A stretch of 64,000 nucleotides of DNA from Leptodactylus fallax (GCA_947044405.1 CAMRHE010000063.1:5196501-5260500); one strand, 5' to 3'; counted from the stretch's first letter, positions 47,212-58,923 are shown. A program made the numbers and translations. Notes: generated by a model from the sequence alone, not told the origin.

Positions 47212-48778
47212 CAGTCATGGCCAAAAGTTTTGAGAATAACACAAATATTATATTTTCACATGATCTGCTGCCCTCTGGTTTTTATGTGTGTTTGTCAGAT
47301 GTTTTTATCACATACAGAAATAGAATTGCATTCATATTATGAGTAACAGAAGCTTATATTGACAGTTAGAATGAGTTAATGCAGCAAGTCAATATTTGCA
47401 GTGTTGACCCTTCTTCTTCAGGACCTCTGCAATTCTCCCTGGCATGCTCTCAATCAACTTCTGGACCAAATCCTGACTGATAGCAGTCCATTCTTGCAGA
47501 ATCAATGCTTTAATTTTGTCTGAATTTGTTGCTTTTTGTTTGTCCACCCGTCTCTTGATGATTGACCACAAGTTCTCAATGGGATTAAGATCTGGGGTGT
47601 TTCCAGGCCATGGACCCAAAATCTCTATGTTTTGTTCCCTGAGCCATTTAGTTATCACCTTTGCTTTATGGCAAGGTGCTCCATCATGCTGGAAAAGGCA
47701 TTGTTGAGCGCCAAACTGCTCTTGGACGGTTGGGAGAAGTTGCTCTTGGAGGACATTCTGGTACCATTCTTTATTCATGGCTGTGTTTTTAGGCAAGACT
47801 GTGAGAGAGCCGATTCCCTTGGCTGAGAAGCAACCCCACACATGAATGGTTTCAGGATGCTTTACAGTTGGCATGAGACAAGACTGGTGGTAGCGCTCAC
47901 CTCTTCTTCTCCGAATAAGCTGTTTTCCAGATGTTCCAAACAATCGAAAAGGGGATTCATCAGAGAAAATGACTTTCCCCCAGTCCTCAGCAGTCCACTC
48001 CCTGTACCTTTTGCAGAATATCAGTCTGTCCCTGATGTTTTTTCTGGAGAGAAGTGGCTTCTTTGCTGCCCTCCTTGAGACCAGGCCTTGTTCCAAGAGT
48101 CTCCGCCTCACAGTGCGTGCAGATGCACTCACAGCTGCCTGCTGCCATTCCTCAGCAAGCTCTGCACTGCTGGTAGCCCAATCCCGCAGCTGAAACACTT
48201 TTAAGAGACGGTCCTGCCGCTTGCTGGTCTTTCTTGGGCGCCCTGGAGCCTTTTTGGCACCAATGGAACCTCTCTCCTTGAAGTTCTTGATGATGCGATA
48301 GATTGTTGACTGAGGTGCAATCTTTCTAGCTGCAATACTCTTCCCAGTTAGGCCATTTTTGTGCAGTGCAATGATGACTGCACGTGTTTCTTTAGAGATA
48401 ACCATGGTTAACAGAAGAGAAACAATGATGGCAAGCACCAGCCTCCTTTTAAAGTGTCCAGTGGTGTCATTCTTACTTAATCATGACAGATTGATCTCCA
48501 GCCCTGTCCTCATCAACACCCACACCTGTGTTAATGGAGCAATCACTGAAACGATGTTAGGTGGTCCTTTTAAGGCAGGGCTGCAATGATGTTGAAATGT
48601 GTTTTGGGTGATAAAGTTCATTTTCTAGGCAAATATTGACTTTGCAAGTAATTGCTGTTAAGCTGATCACTCTTTATAACATTCTGGAGTATATGCAAAT
48701 TGCCATTAGAAAAACTGAAGCAGTAGACTTTGTAAAAATTAATATTTGTATCATTCTCAAAACTTTTGGCCATGACTG
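47212..48778 (-). mobile_element. Complete Tc1-like transposon with intact ORF (DD35E)
   Basis: Ends CAGTCATGGCCAAAAGTTTT and AAAACTTTTGGCCATGACTG, flanked by TA on both sides, 1567 bp. A single uninterrupted transposase lies on the minus strand. The terminal repeats match over at least 30 nt. It has inserted between the two LTR-like repeats. Confidence 0.95.
47389..48405 (-). CDS. Tc1/mariner transposase, intact, DD35E
   Basis: Cuts and pastes the surrounding element at TA sites. I start at the second Met (MVISKETRAVIIALHKNG), because the preceding 11 residues (MLAIIVSLLLT) do not fit the family; this gives 338 aa. In order: helix-turn-helix region with GKSIAARKIAPQSTIYRIIK, GRPRK (AT-hook-like, about 66), a second HTH with ASARTVRRRLLEQGL, first Asp in VIFSDESPFRLFG, second Asp in CLFQHDGAPCHKAK, and third residue Glu in [11 protein letters not shown] count 35 residues between the last two (34 in Sleeping Beauty-type enzymes), the extra residue being in LGPWPGNTP. 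Length is normal and no stop or frameshift is seen. It may be active or only recently silent. Confidence 0.93.
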   Translation of the reverse strand: MVISKETRAVIIALHKNGLTGKSIAARKIAPQSTIYRIIKNFKERGSIGAKKAPGRPRKTSKRQDRLLKVFQLRDWATSSAELAEEWQQAAVSASARTVRRRLLEQGLVSRRAAKKPLLSRKNIRDRLIFCKRYREWTAEDWGKVIFSDESPFRLFGTSGKQLIRRRRGERYHQSCLMPTVKHPETIHVWGCFSAKGIGSLTVLPKNTAMNKEWYQNVLQEQLLPTVQEQFGAQQCLFQHDGAPCHKAKVITKWLREQNIEILGPWPGNTPDLNPIENLWSIIKRRVDKQKATNSDKIKALILQEWTAISQDLVQKLIESMPGRIAEVLKKKGQHCKY

Positions 48779-48780
48779 TA

Positions 48781-49164
48781 TGTATTATTGTATCATTTCT
48801 TTGTTTAATACTGTAATTGTGTTTCTGACCATATATACAATTCTAAGATGACTTCTAAGCCCAAGGGAAGGGCAGTCCTCCAGCCATGGTTCCCTAGAGG
48901 TTTCCTCCACAGGGGGTTTTTCCTCTCCTGAGTGCTGTAGGAAGACTCTTCCTGAGTCGGGGGTTTGCCATGTTTAGTCCATATTTCATAATATTTGCCT
49001 GAACATTTAGTTTTTAAGTTATTTGTTCATGGCACTGGCAATAAGTGTGGAAATAAATTGAAATAATATTAAGCAAAAAAAATAAAAAATTTATAAAGGG
49101 AGTCAGTTGTATGTAATGAAGTGTGACATGTCACATGGTCCATTAGTAGACTGTCACAGCTTTA
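48781..49164. other. Internal part between LTR-like repeats
   Basis: Contains CAGGGGGTTTTTCCTCTCC and an A-rich stretch; no gag or pol sequence is visible. Confidence 0.4.
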
Positions 49165-49167
49165 CTT

Positions 49168-49652
49168 TTGCGGTTGAGGAGTCAGGTGGAAGTTGCAGGC
49201 AAGTTAATGTGGACTTATTGTAACTTGTAGAGAAGGTTAAACCTCATGGTGGTGAACAGGCTGAGCTTTGGAAATGGCCAGACTGAAGGATGTCGTAATA
49301 GTAACGTCATCCAGGGGGGGGCACAGCGGTTAAGCACAGGGTCGTTGGTGCCCTTAAAGTGTACTGGCTCTGCTAGAATTGCAAGCCGGAGCGTGCCGCC
49401 CCTTTATTGCTGTCTGGCCGGGTGCTGTATGTCAGACAGCTGGGGATCTCACAGTATTCGTCAATCCCAATGGTCTAGCACTTCATCTGACTCCTTCTGT
49501 GATTATTTTAGTTCTGTGATTTAAATAAAGCTATGGCCTTTTTGACACCCAAAATAAAGTGTTTTGTGTGTTTATTCCAAAGTCAGTGTTTACTGCAGTT
49601 TGGGTGTTTTTAGGAAGGAGTGAGGGTCCATCCCATATCCAAAAGTCAAGCT
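49168..49652 (+). repeat. LTR-like direct repeat, right copy
   Basis: Same content as 46399-46878 with about 2-3% differences by eye. The flanks show no obvious target duplication and there is no clear purine tract before it, so the LTR reading is tentative. Confidence 0.5.
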
Positions 49653-49928
49653 ACATCCCAATACTTACCTGACTACTCTCCAGCGCCTCCTGATTCTTCC
49701 TGCTTTGGGCGCACATAACGTCACATCAGTGCGCCTGGAGCAAGAAGGAGCTGGACTGGGAAGCAGACAGGTAAGTAATGACCTAATGCTGCTATAGGGG
49801 GGACTAGTGAAGGGGCCACTGTATGGGCCATACAGTGGCCCCTTCACTATTTTCCTCATACAGTGGCCCCTTCATTGGTCCCCTATACTGTATGGGACCA
49901 TTGATGGAGGCCAATATCCTGGGTGACA

Positions 49929-49946
49929 TTAAAGGGATTGTCCAGG

Positions 49947-49989
<43 letters not shown>

Positions 49990-50370
49990 TTATTTTTTAA
50001 TTAGGCCGGGGCAGGTGAAAAAGGAAAAAAAAAAAAAACTTACTCTCCCATCTCCAGTGTCTCCCAGGGCAGTTCGGTCCTGCAGCTCTGTTGTTTTTTT
50101 CCAGCGGAAGTTCCTTCTGTACGTGACTGCCTGTGATGTCAAGTGACTCCTGTGGTCAATCAGTGGCCTAAGGGAAGGGACCTGGGATGTCACAGCCAGT
50201 GAGGACTTCCGGCAAAAGAAGACAGCGGAGCAGGACCAGACCACGATGGGATACGCCAGAGCACCAGGTAAAGGTGGGAATGTTTTGATTTTTTTTTTTG
50301 TTTTGTTTTTTCACCTCCCCCGTACTAATTATAAAAAAAAAAAAAAAATTATGCTGGACAACCTCTTTAA
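49929..50370. mobile_element. T2-like MITE
   Basis: TTAAAGGGATTGTCCAGGAT at the left and ATGCTGGACAACCTCTTTAA at the right. Contains a (TA)n run (49951-49985) and the inverted pair CTGCAGCTCTGTTGTTTTTT / GGAGCAGGACCAGACC-type arms. Confidence 0.75.
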
Positions 50371-50389
50371 AGTGCGGCGGTGTGGTATA

Positions 50390-51072
50390 TTAAAGGGGTT
50401 GTCCAGGCAACCGATCAGCTGTACAAAGTCACTTCCGGCACCCGTGCTGTACACAATACGGGGCCAAAAGCAGAAAGCTCTGTGTATTAGCCGGGACCTT
50501 CATTGCATCTCAGCACATATTGAAGTCAGTGTGACCTGAGCTGCAGTGAAGGCACCGGGCTGCTATACAGTGGATGGAGCTTTCTGTCTCTGGCCCTCTG
50601 TTGTGTACAGAACGGGCGTTGGAAGTGGCTCCGTACAGCTGATGGGGCCCGTGTGTCAGCCCCCTAGCGATATTTATGGTCTATCTATGCCCCACACAGT
50701 TTAATGTCCCCCGCACAGGATGCTAGCCCCCATCATTGCCCCCACATAATATAATGGCCGCATCACTGTTCCCCATACAATATGAGGGACCAGTGAAGAG
50801 GCCACTGTATGGGGGAACCAGTGAAGTAGCCATAAAAAAAAAAAAAAACAACCCGTTGTCCCCGTCTGTGTCTGTTTGGTCTCATGGTGGCGCCTCATTT
50901 CTGGAAATCCTGTACCTAATTGGTCTTAGCGGTCACATGAGGGATGTGAGACTGAATGGACACTGGGGGCGGACAAGAGTGTGCCGGGGACAGGTAAGTA
51001 TGCTTTTTATTTTTTATTTTACACCTCCCACCCGGCACATGGGTTGCTCCAATTTCTAGACAACCTCTTTAA
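50390..51072. mobile_element. T2-like MITE, longer and diverged
   Basis: TTAAAGGGGTTGTCCAGG at the left and TTTCTAGACAACCTCTTTAA at the right. The middle contains unrelated 'CCCCATACAATATGAGGGAC' repeats also seen at 49800-49900. Confidence 0.6.
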
Positions 51073-51360
51073 AGGATTTATCCAACTTTCTAATATTGAT
51101 GGCCAGTCCTTATGATAGGCCATCAATATTACATCTGCGTCGGTCTGATAGCCAGGACCTCTGCAGATGAGCTTTTCCAGGAGAGTGCGGCTACAGGTAA
51201 TGATAACATTTCTAGGAGCCACACTGTTCACCTGCCATACAGAGTGTAGCGGTGGGTTTAGGTAGTGCAGTGGTGCACATCGTATGGCAGGTGAGCAGCA
51301 TGGCTCCCCACATGTTATTACCTTTAGCCGCCCTGTCTCGGTACAGCTGATCTGCAGGGG
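51069..51360. mobile_element. T2-like MITE fragment, sister of 6774-7044
   Basis: Starts TTAAAGGATTTATCCAAC, then 'ATAGGCCATCAATATTACAT' as in intron 2 of nipal4. The right arm (GTACAGCTGATCTGCAGGGG) is present without the terminal TTAA. Confidence 0.55.
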
Positions 51361-51420
51361 TCCTGGCGGTGGGCCCCTAGAAACAATTCCACTGGTGGGC
51401 CCTAGACATACCAATCCGAC
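51360..51420. mobile_element. hAT-like right end
   Basis: 'GGTGGGCCCTAGACATACC' and ATCCGACACTG resemble the inverse of the element starts at 19413 and 35629. Only the end is visible. Confidence 0.35.
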
Positions 51421-51574
51421 ACTGGTTACATCCATGTTTAAAGGAGCTTGGAAACGTCCTCCCAGTGTAGACCTGGAAACTTGGACCTTGGTTGGGAAGC
51501 TTCCCCACACAGGGTGGCCCCAAGCTATCTCTAGACATGAGGAGAACTACCAAAACACACACAGTCCTCACAGC

Positions 51575-51950
51575 TAGAAGGCAGTATTATAATAGTTATA
51601 TTCTTGTATATAGGAGCAGTATTATAGTAATTATATTCTTGTACATAAGAGACAGTATTATAATAGTTATATTCTTGTATATAGGAGCAGTATTATAGTA
51701 ATTATATTCTTGTACATAAGAGACAGTATTATAATAGTTATATTCTTGTACATAGGAACAGTATTATAGTAGTTATATTCTTATACATAGGAGCAGTATT
51801 ATAGTAGTTATATTCTTATACATAGGAGCAGTATTATAATAGTTATATTCTTGTATATAGGAGCAGTATTATAGTAATTATATTCTTGTACATAGGAACA
51901 GTATTATAGTAGTTATATTCTTATACATAGGAGCAGTATTATAATAGCTA
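51575..51950. repeat. 35-bp minisatellite, left part
   Basis: Unit CAGTATTATAGTAGTTATAT + TCTTGTACATAGGAG with small variants, about ten copies. It continues at 53550-53670 beyond a Tc1 insertion. Confidence 0.9.
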
Positions 51951-53547
51951 CAGTGGGTACGGAAAGTATTCAGACCCCTTTAAATTCTTCACTCTTTGTT
52001 TCATTGCAGCCATTTGCTAAAAGCAAAAAAGTTAATTTTATTTATCATTAATGTACACTCAGCCCCCCATCTTGACAGAAAAAAACTGAAATATAGATAT
52101 TTTTGCAAATTTATTAAAAAAGAAAAACTGAAATACCACATGGTCATAAGTATTCAGACCCTTTGCTGTGACACTCATATATAACTCACTGCTGTCCATT
52201 TCCTTCTGATCCTCCTTGAGATGGTTCTACTCCTTCATTGGAGTCCAGCTGTGTTTCATTAAACTGATTGGTCTTGATTAGGAAAGGCCACACCTGTCTA
52301 TATAAGATCTCACAGCTCACAGTGCATGTCAGAGCAAATGAGAATCATGAGGTCAAAGGAACTGCCCAAGGAGCTCAGAGACAGAATTGTGGCAAGGCAC
52401 AGATCTGGCCAAGGTTGCAAAAGAATTTCTGCCGCACTCAAGGTTCCTAAGAGCACAGCGGCCTCCATAATCCTTAAATGGAAGAAGTTTGGGACGACCA
52501 GAACTCTTCCTAGACCTGGCCATTCAGCCAAACTGAGCAATCGTTGGAGAAGAGCCTTGGTGAGAGAGGTAAAGAAGAACCCAAAGATCAGTGTGGCTGA
52601 GCTCCAGAGATGCAGTAGAGAGATGGGAGAAAGTTCCACAAAGTCCACTATCACTGCAGCCTCCACCAGTCGGGGCTTTATGGCAGAGTGGCCGAAGGAA
52701 GCCTCTCCTCAGTGCAAGACATATGAAAGCCAAAAAACACATGAAGGACTCCCAGACTATGAGAAATAAGATTCTCTGGTCTGATGAGACGAAGATTGAA
52801 CATTTTGGCGTTAATTCTAAGCGGTATGTGTGGAGAAAACCAGGCACTGCTCATCACCTGCCCAATACAATCCCAACAGTGAGACTGGTGGTGGCAGCAT
52901 CATGCTATGGGGGACAGGACGACTGGTTGCAATTGAAGGAAAGATGAATGTGGCCAAGTACAGAGATATCCTGGAAGAAAACCTCTTCCAGAGTGCTCTG
53001 GACCTCAGACTGGGCCGAAGGTTCACCTTCCAACAAGACAATGACCCTAAGCACACAGTAAAATAACAAAGGAGCGGCTACGGAACAACTCTGTGACCAT
53101 TCCTGACTGGCCCAGCCAGAGCCCTGACCTCAACCCAATTGAGCATCTCTGGGGAGACCTGAAAATGGCTCCACCAACGTTCACCATCCAACCTGACGGA
53201 ACTGGAGAGGATCTGCAAGGAAGAATGGCCGAGGATCCCCAAATCCAGATGTGAGAAACTTGTTGCATCATTCCCAAGAAGACTCATGGCTGCACTAGCT
53301 CAAAAGGAAGCGGCTTCTACTCAATACTGAGCAAAGGGTCTGAATACTTATGGCCATGTGATATTTCAGTTTTTCTTTTTAAATAAATTGGTAAAAATAT
53401 CTACATTTCTGTTATTTTTCTGTCAAGATGGGGCGCTGAGTGAACATTAATGAGAAATAAAATTAACTTTTTTGCTTTTTGCAAATGGCTGCAATGAAAT
53501 AAAGAGTGAAAAATTTAAAGGGGTCTGAATACTTTCCGTACCCACTG
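51951..53547 (+). mobile_element. Tc1-like transposon inserted in minisatellite
   Basis: CAGTGGGTACGGAAAGTATT at the left and AATACTTTCCGTACCCACTG at the right, each next to TA, 1597 bp. The flanks on both sides are minisatellite units, so the insertion came after the array formed. Confidence 0.95.
52326..53330 (+). pseudogene. Tc1 transposase, frameshifted
   Basis: Blocks in order: SKELPKELRDRIVARHRSGQ and GCKRISAALKVPKSTAASII (first HTH), ILWSDETKIEHFG (first Asp, another frame), FTFQQDNDPKHTVK (second Asp) followed by TAA, then PDLNPIEHLWGDL in a further frame. At least three frame breaks and one stop separate the parts. The end is set at TGA 53328-53330. Confidence 0.92.
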
Positions 53548-53549
53548 TA

Positions 53550-53671
53550 TATTCTTGTACAAAGGAGGCAGTATTATAGTAATTATATTCTTGTACATAG
53601 GAGGTGTATTATTGTAATTATATTCTTGTACATAGGACAGTATTATAGTAGTTATTTTCTTGTATATAGGA
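53550..53671. repeat. 35-bp minisatellite, right part
   Basis: Three to four units of the array at 51575-51950, resuming after the Tc1 target TA. Confidence 0.85.
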
Positions 53672-53679
53672 GCTGCATT

Positions 53680-55568
53680 CGGTGGTGTCACTAAAGTCTT
53701 GTGGGCCCCGAGTTCTTGTGTACCCACAACTGCAGTTCTAGAATACAGTGAGTGAGAAACTCCCAGCATGTAAACAATACTGGGACTATATAATATATTC
53801 CACAATGGCCTCCACACAGAATCATATGCTCCACAGTGGGCCCCTACACAGCATTATAAGCTCCACAGTGGCCCCCACACAGTATGATAAGCTCCACATT
53901 GGCTACCACACAGTATTACAAGCTCCACAGTGGCCCCCACACAGTATGATAAGCTCCACATTGGCCACCGAACAGTATTATAAGCTCCACAGTGGCCCCC
54001 ACACGGGGGGTACCGAGGGGGATGTTTGGCATGGCGGAACCCCTTGGATGCCACAGTCATGTTTAACTGCAGCATCTAAGGGGTTAAAACCCCTGATCGG
54101 AGGTCAGCTCCAATCGGGGGTCAAGAATCAGGGTGTTATCTGTCAGTTACAGCTAACACCCGCTCCAGATGCTGCCCGCGGCATTTAGTTCCCTGAAAAA
54201 CACCTAAGATGCAGCGGGAGCCTGGCTGTCAGATACAGCTGGGCTCCCACGGTAATCGCATGGGGTTAAAGCTGGTTGTTTGGCTGCTCAGCGGTCAATC
54301 AACCAGCTTTAGGGATGAGCCATATCCAGACCCGGCCTGAACTTCAGCGCTGACGTTCAGGGTCGGGTACCCAAACGCACAAAGTTCGGCACGAACACTA
54401 GGCCCCATTCCAATAGATGCTGCTCAGGAGAGGTGACTAAAAATAAGCAATATTTATACTCTCCTCTCCTGAGCCTCTAACAGTTCTCAACATACTTTCC
54501 AGGGCTCCTCCAGCCTGCGACTGAGGAGTATTGCGCCAAAGACGTCACTGCTGGGGCTTGTGATTGGGCCTCAGTAGTCACAGCGGCATAATGACGTCAG
54601 TGTGCCCCATGTGACCCAATCACAGGCCCCAGCAGTGACGTTTGGAGTTCGTTGATGTCATTATGCCGCCCACGTGACTGTTGAGGCCCAATCACAGGCC
54701 CCAGCAGTGACGTCTAGGGCGTGTCACTCCTCAGTCGAAGGCAGAAGAGGACCGAAGAAGATGCTGAAGAGAGCCAGACGGAGCGAGGATGCCCAGGAGA
54801 GGTGAGGTAAGGCGAGTATAAGTGTTTTTTATTTTTAATCACTTCCCCTGGGCCTCTGCTTATACTCAGGGGTATAAGGAGACCCCAGAGTATAATAAAA
54901 CCAAACCAGAGGGCCGAACCTCAAGAATATGAATCGAATTTCATGGGGTTCACCTGAAGTGGCTCTAGGGTCGCTCTTGGAAGCATTTTATATTGTGTGA
55001 GGCCACTGTGGGGAGCATATTATCCTGTGTGGGGGCCACTGTGGAGCATTTTATACTGTGTGGGGGCCACTGAGGAGCATATTATACTGTCTGGGGCCCC
55101 TTCACTATTCACATCACACGCCATCTGTTTAATAGCAGCCATTCACTGTTATTGCAGGCTGTAATAACATCACATAGTGATTATAAAACAGATACTGTGC
55201 AATGTAAATAGTGAAGTCATGGCGCTCGCAAAAGCACCACAAAACCTTCAAAGAATTGAGCAGCAGGGACCCTGGGTATTGGACCACCTGTTATCTCTTA
55301 CATCTCTTTGACTGTTAGTACCCTGCAGATCAGCTGTTTCCCACAGCATGCAGCTCCCAGTATTGTTTACATGCCGGGCATTGCTCACTCACCGTATTCT
55401 TGATAACTGCAGTTGTGGGTACTAAAGCTGTATCCCTTTCAAGTATACCTGGGAGATACCGCTGCAACACCCATAACCGTCACTATCAAGAGAATGCTGT
55501 AGGGAGGGGGTAGGGGGCCCCGGACAAAAGTTTGCACCGTGGCCCACAAGACTTTAGTTATGCCACTG
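53680..55568. mobile_element. hAT-like element with CTAAAGTCTTGTGGGCC ends
   Basis: Left GTGTCACTAAAGTCTTGTGG and right CCACAAGACTTTAGTTATGC are inverted. The arms go on through CTCCCAGCATGTAAACAATA / TATTGTTTACATGCCGGG. It contains ~32-bp units 'CACAGTATTATAAGCTCCAC' (53800-54010) and, inverted, 54990-55100, plus the CACTTCCCCTGGGCCTC module at 54840. No clear 8-bp duplication. Confidence 0.75.
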
Positions 55569-55569
55569 C

Positions 55570-56359
55570 ACTCCACAATACCATACTGTTGGTGCCACAG
55601 TGTTGGCATACAATGGTCCCCACATCAAAAAACCTTTTCTGTGCCAGTGTACTAGAGGTTCGCCGTGTGGTGTCAGTGGTGTGAGTAGTCTAGGTATGTT
55701 GCTGTCTCATCTACCATAACTAGTGGGTGGTGGCATGCAATTTGTGTGGATATGTGCAGATGTGGGGTCATGTTACTCCTTTGTAGCCTAATGTAATAAG
55801 TGAGTTTGAAAATGAGTGTGGAAGCGGATTGTCCCTTTATGTTCACATACAGAGTCACATGTGCTTGTGTGGTAAGTGGGTGTTTGGAAACCTGACACTG
55901 CAGATTAGCTTTCATTCTGAAAGGTGACCTTTAGCATTACGACATGGCCACTACACAGTGAACGGAGCTGATAAGTGAGTTGCTGGGTGATGGAACCCTC
56001 TGATGTGATATTGAGGACTTCTCCTAAGGATATCAAAAATCACTATGAGGCTAAGGCCAAAAATAGTGAGCCGCAGCAAAAAAGTGCTGTGGTAAAAACC
56101 ACAGCAGCAACACATCGCATTTTTTCCTGCAGTGCATTTCACAGAAAGTCTGCAGAGGTTTCCTCTGCTTCTATTATACCTAAAGCATACCTCCCAACTT
56201 TCAAAGGACAGAAAGAGGGACAAAATATGCGGTGCGCTATGTGTGCCACGGAAAATTTAGCTCCACCCACTTCTACATTGACCTTGCCTATTCTCATCTA
56301 TTTTTCCATGTGCCCCCACACAGTATAATGCTCCTACATTCACCCTAACATTATATGCC
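55570..56359. other. Intergenic with MITE family B pieces
   Basis: 56045-56200 has 'AAAACCACAGCAGCAACAC' and GAAAGTCTGCAGAGGTTTCC phrases of family B. The rest is unassigned. The Gypsy element begins at 56360. Confidence 0.45.
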
Positions 56360-57447
56360 TGTAAGCCGTGTACCGGGGTGAGCTCCCCAGGATACAGCGA
56401 AGTCACGAACAAAGGAAGTGACTCCAAATCAATTTAATAAAAAAAAACAAGATTTTACTTTGTATAGTAACACCTCTTTACCAAAAAAACACTCCCAATT
56501 ATTTATATACACTCAGCCAGTAAGGTGAGGCCCTGATGTTGTACAGCGCGGTGCCCTCTCATGTGCAGCTCTAAAACACTCCAAGCTTTTACCTATCTGC
56601 AGGCTGCAACTAACCAGCTGCTTGTTACCTTTTTATCACCCTAGTCACAGGAACAATTCAGTGAGTATGATAGGGGCACCGGCGGTACAACACAAGAGGT
56701 AACAAACTTATCAAAATACCCCTATTCCCCTCAAACAAAGTACAACAAAGTAAACATAATAGAAGGTCAGCTTGCAAGCCAAAGAAATGTGACCATGTAT
56801 AAAATGTCGCTTCTAGACTTCCTCAGAAGCTCCTCTCTAGGAGATACAAGTTTATAGAACTCTCTGAGTCTTAGTCCTTTCTACCGAATAGGTAGATAAT
56901 TCACCATTAGTGTGGCCTGTGAAGATGAGTATGCCTAACTAGTCTAACTACAGGCCCTTACTCAGTCCCAAGCAAAACAATGTAATGCGGTGCGTGCACG
57001 ATTACTTCTCTTACTGATCCAGCTTTGTTGAGTACCTGTTAGCCTCGGTCTGGAACAGCTACAAGCGGGGCTCATCCAGAAAACAAGCGATCTCACTGAC
57101 CGGGCCACTTCTCAGCCGGGTCCTTGATAGCAATCTTCAACTTAGGATGCTGTCTGAACAAACCCTGGAACAGTCTCTGCTTCAGAACCACCTTGCTATC
57201 TTTATAATCCCTTACGAATCTTCCTTCGCTCACTTCAATTCTTCTTCTACTAAAAGCTCAAAGCACACTCCTAAGATGACTGCTACACACAGTCTGTTCC
57301 TTCTTGATCCACCTCTGCAGAACAGGGTCTCCACATCACTACTCCAGGGAATTACAGAATTACAGTCCTTCCCATTTCTGAGGTAACAGTGGCCTCTTGT
57401 GGTCAAACACACAAATGTCAGTTTATAAAAAAAATAAACTTATTTAC
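56360..57447 (-). repeat. Gypsy 3' LTR
   Basis: Begins TGTAAGCCGTGTACCGGGGT on the plus strand (that is, ends ...GGCTTACA on its own strand). Matches 62492-63571 throughout. Confidence 0.92.
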
Positions 57448-57482
57448 TTACTAATGTCCCTGGCAACCTTCCCCATACAAAC

Positions 57483-57977
57483 TTATCCTGCGCATACACC
57501 AGCATTGGACCTGGCCATTCTACGCAGAGTCACAGGATCAGGGGTATCGGGCACATCCAATGGTGGTTCTGCAGGCTGTGCAACTCTCTCCCTGGGTGGC
57601 AAACTCGTCACAACTGGGGTCCCCGGAGTGACTAGGGCAGGGACAACCCGCCATTCATCGTCTAAGGGAGGTTCCCTAGTACTAGGGTTAGGAGCAAGCA
57701 CCTCCTCGTTGGCCACTGGTTGCTCAAAGTTACAGAGTCTTAACATATTACGGTGGAGGTTCCTTGAGGGTCCCCAAGTCCCTACTGGCTCTACTTCATA
57801 CACTGGAATATCTGGGTCTACCCTCCGCTTCACTATATACGGAACCGCCTCCCACCACCCATCCAAATTTCCAGTGGGCCTCTTGGTCCTGATGATCACG
57901 CGGTCACCTGGAGCATACTCATCCCTCTGCACTGGCCCTGGGTTGGGGTGCACTACTTGTCTCAGGCATTCACCCAC
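57483..57977 (-). pseudogene. Gypsy integrase C-terminal part
   Basis: 164 codons with EYAPGDRVIIRTKRPTGNLD, then WWEAVPYIVKRR and PVYEVEPVGTWGPSRNLHRN. This resembles the chromatin-facing, GPY/F-like end of Gypsy integrases. The link to the catalytic core is broken between 57978 and 58147. Confidence 0.8.
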
Positions 57978-58146
57978 AACCTTGTGTACTGCTCTCAGTC
58001 GGCGATGGTGTTATTGCACCCAAGCAGTAGTGCTCCTCAGTGGAGGCTGCATCAGATCTGGCATGTGGAGATCCTCAATCTCCTGGCCTGCTCTCCTAAA
58101 CATCAGCATGTGTGGAGAATAACCAGTGCTGTTGTATACTATATTG

Positions 58147-58758
58147 TTATAGGCCCATCAGCGCAGGTAAGTACTCTGGCCACCGAACTTTTTGATTATC
58201 CTCTAAAGTCCGCAGCATCTGTATCAAGGTGCGGTTGAACCGCTCGCATGCCCCGTTCCCTTGCGGGTGATATGGGGTCGTGTGGCAACGTTCGATACCA
58301 TAGAGTTGATACAGCTCACTCATCAAAGCACCCTGAAAACATGCCCCCTGATCTGAATGGATTCTCTGCGGACACCCAAACACTTGTATAAAGTGCTTAC
58401 AGACTGCCTCAGCAGCTGATTCAGCTGTCTGATCCCTGGTGGGTACAGCCACTGCATACTTTGTAAAGTGGTCTGTCATGACCAAACAGTAAGAGTGTCC
58501 TGAGGTAGAGTACCCAATCTGTACGTAGTCAATCATTAAGATTTCTAGGGGGGCAGATGTTTGAATAGTTTGTACAGGGGCCCATTGCTCGGGGCTTTTA
58601 CTCAGCCCACAAGATCGACACTTGAGGCATGCCTCGGTTACCATTTCTCCCAAATCTGGACAATATACGAATCGCTGAAGCCATTGGTACATCTTAGCAC
58701 TCCCAAAATGAGTCCCCCTCTCATGGGCTTCCTGAGCGGCCACTGGTCCCAATGACAT
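58147..58758 (-). pseudogene. Gypsy integrase zinc-binding and catalytic core
   Basis: HFGSAKMYQWLQRFVYCPDL and CLKCRSC form the zinc-binding part. The catalytic triad is seen in LMIDYVQIG, RIHSDQGACF and NGACERFNRTL. About 203 codons are open, with broken frames on either side. Confidence 0.88.
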
Positions 58759-58923
58759 AGGGATGACAACCTGTTGCTGGTACTGCAGCTCTGACTGTAT
58801 GTATATGGTCCGACACAGAAGCCCCTGGGTAACATTCAGCTTATGCCACTGTCTCAGTAACTTCTGATCCTCTTGAGTTAAGCTAGCCCGCTCGTAAGGG
58901 CGAGGCCAGATGTTAGTCCGAAT

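Noticed and set aside
57397..58122. 241-codon plus-strand ORF
   Set aside because: Antisense shadow of the Gypsy integrase region; the minus strand carries the recognisable domains.
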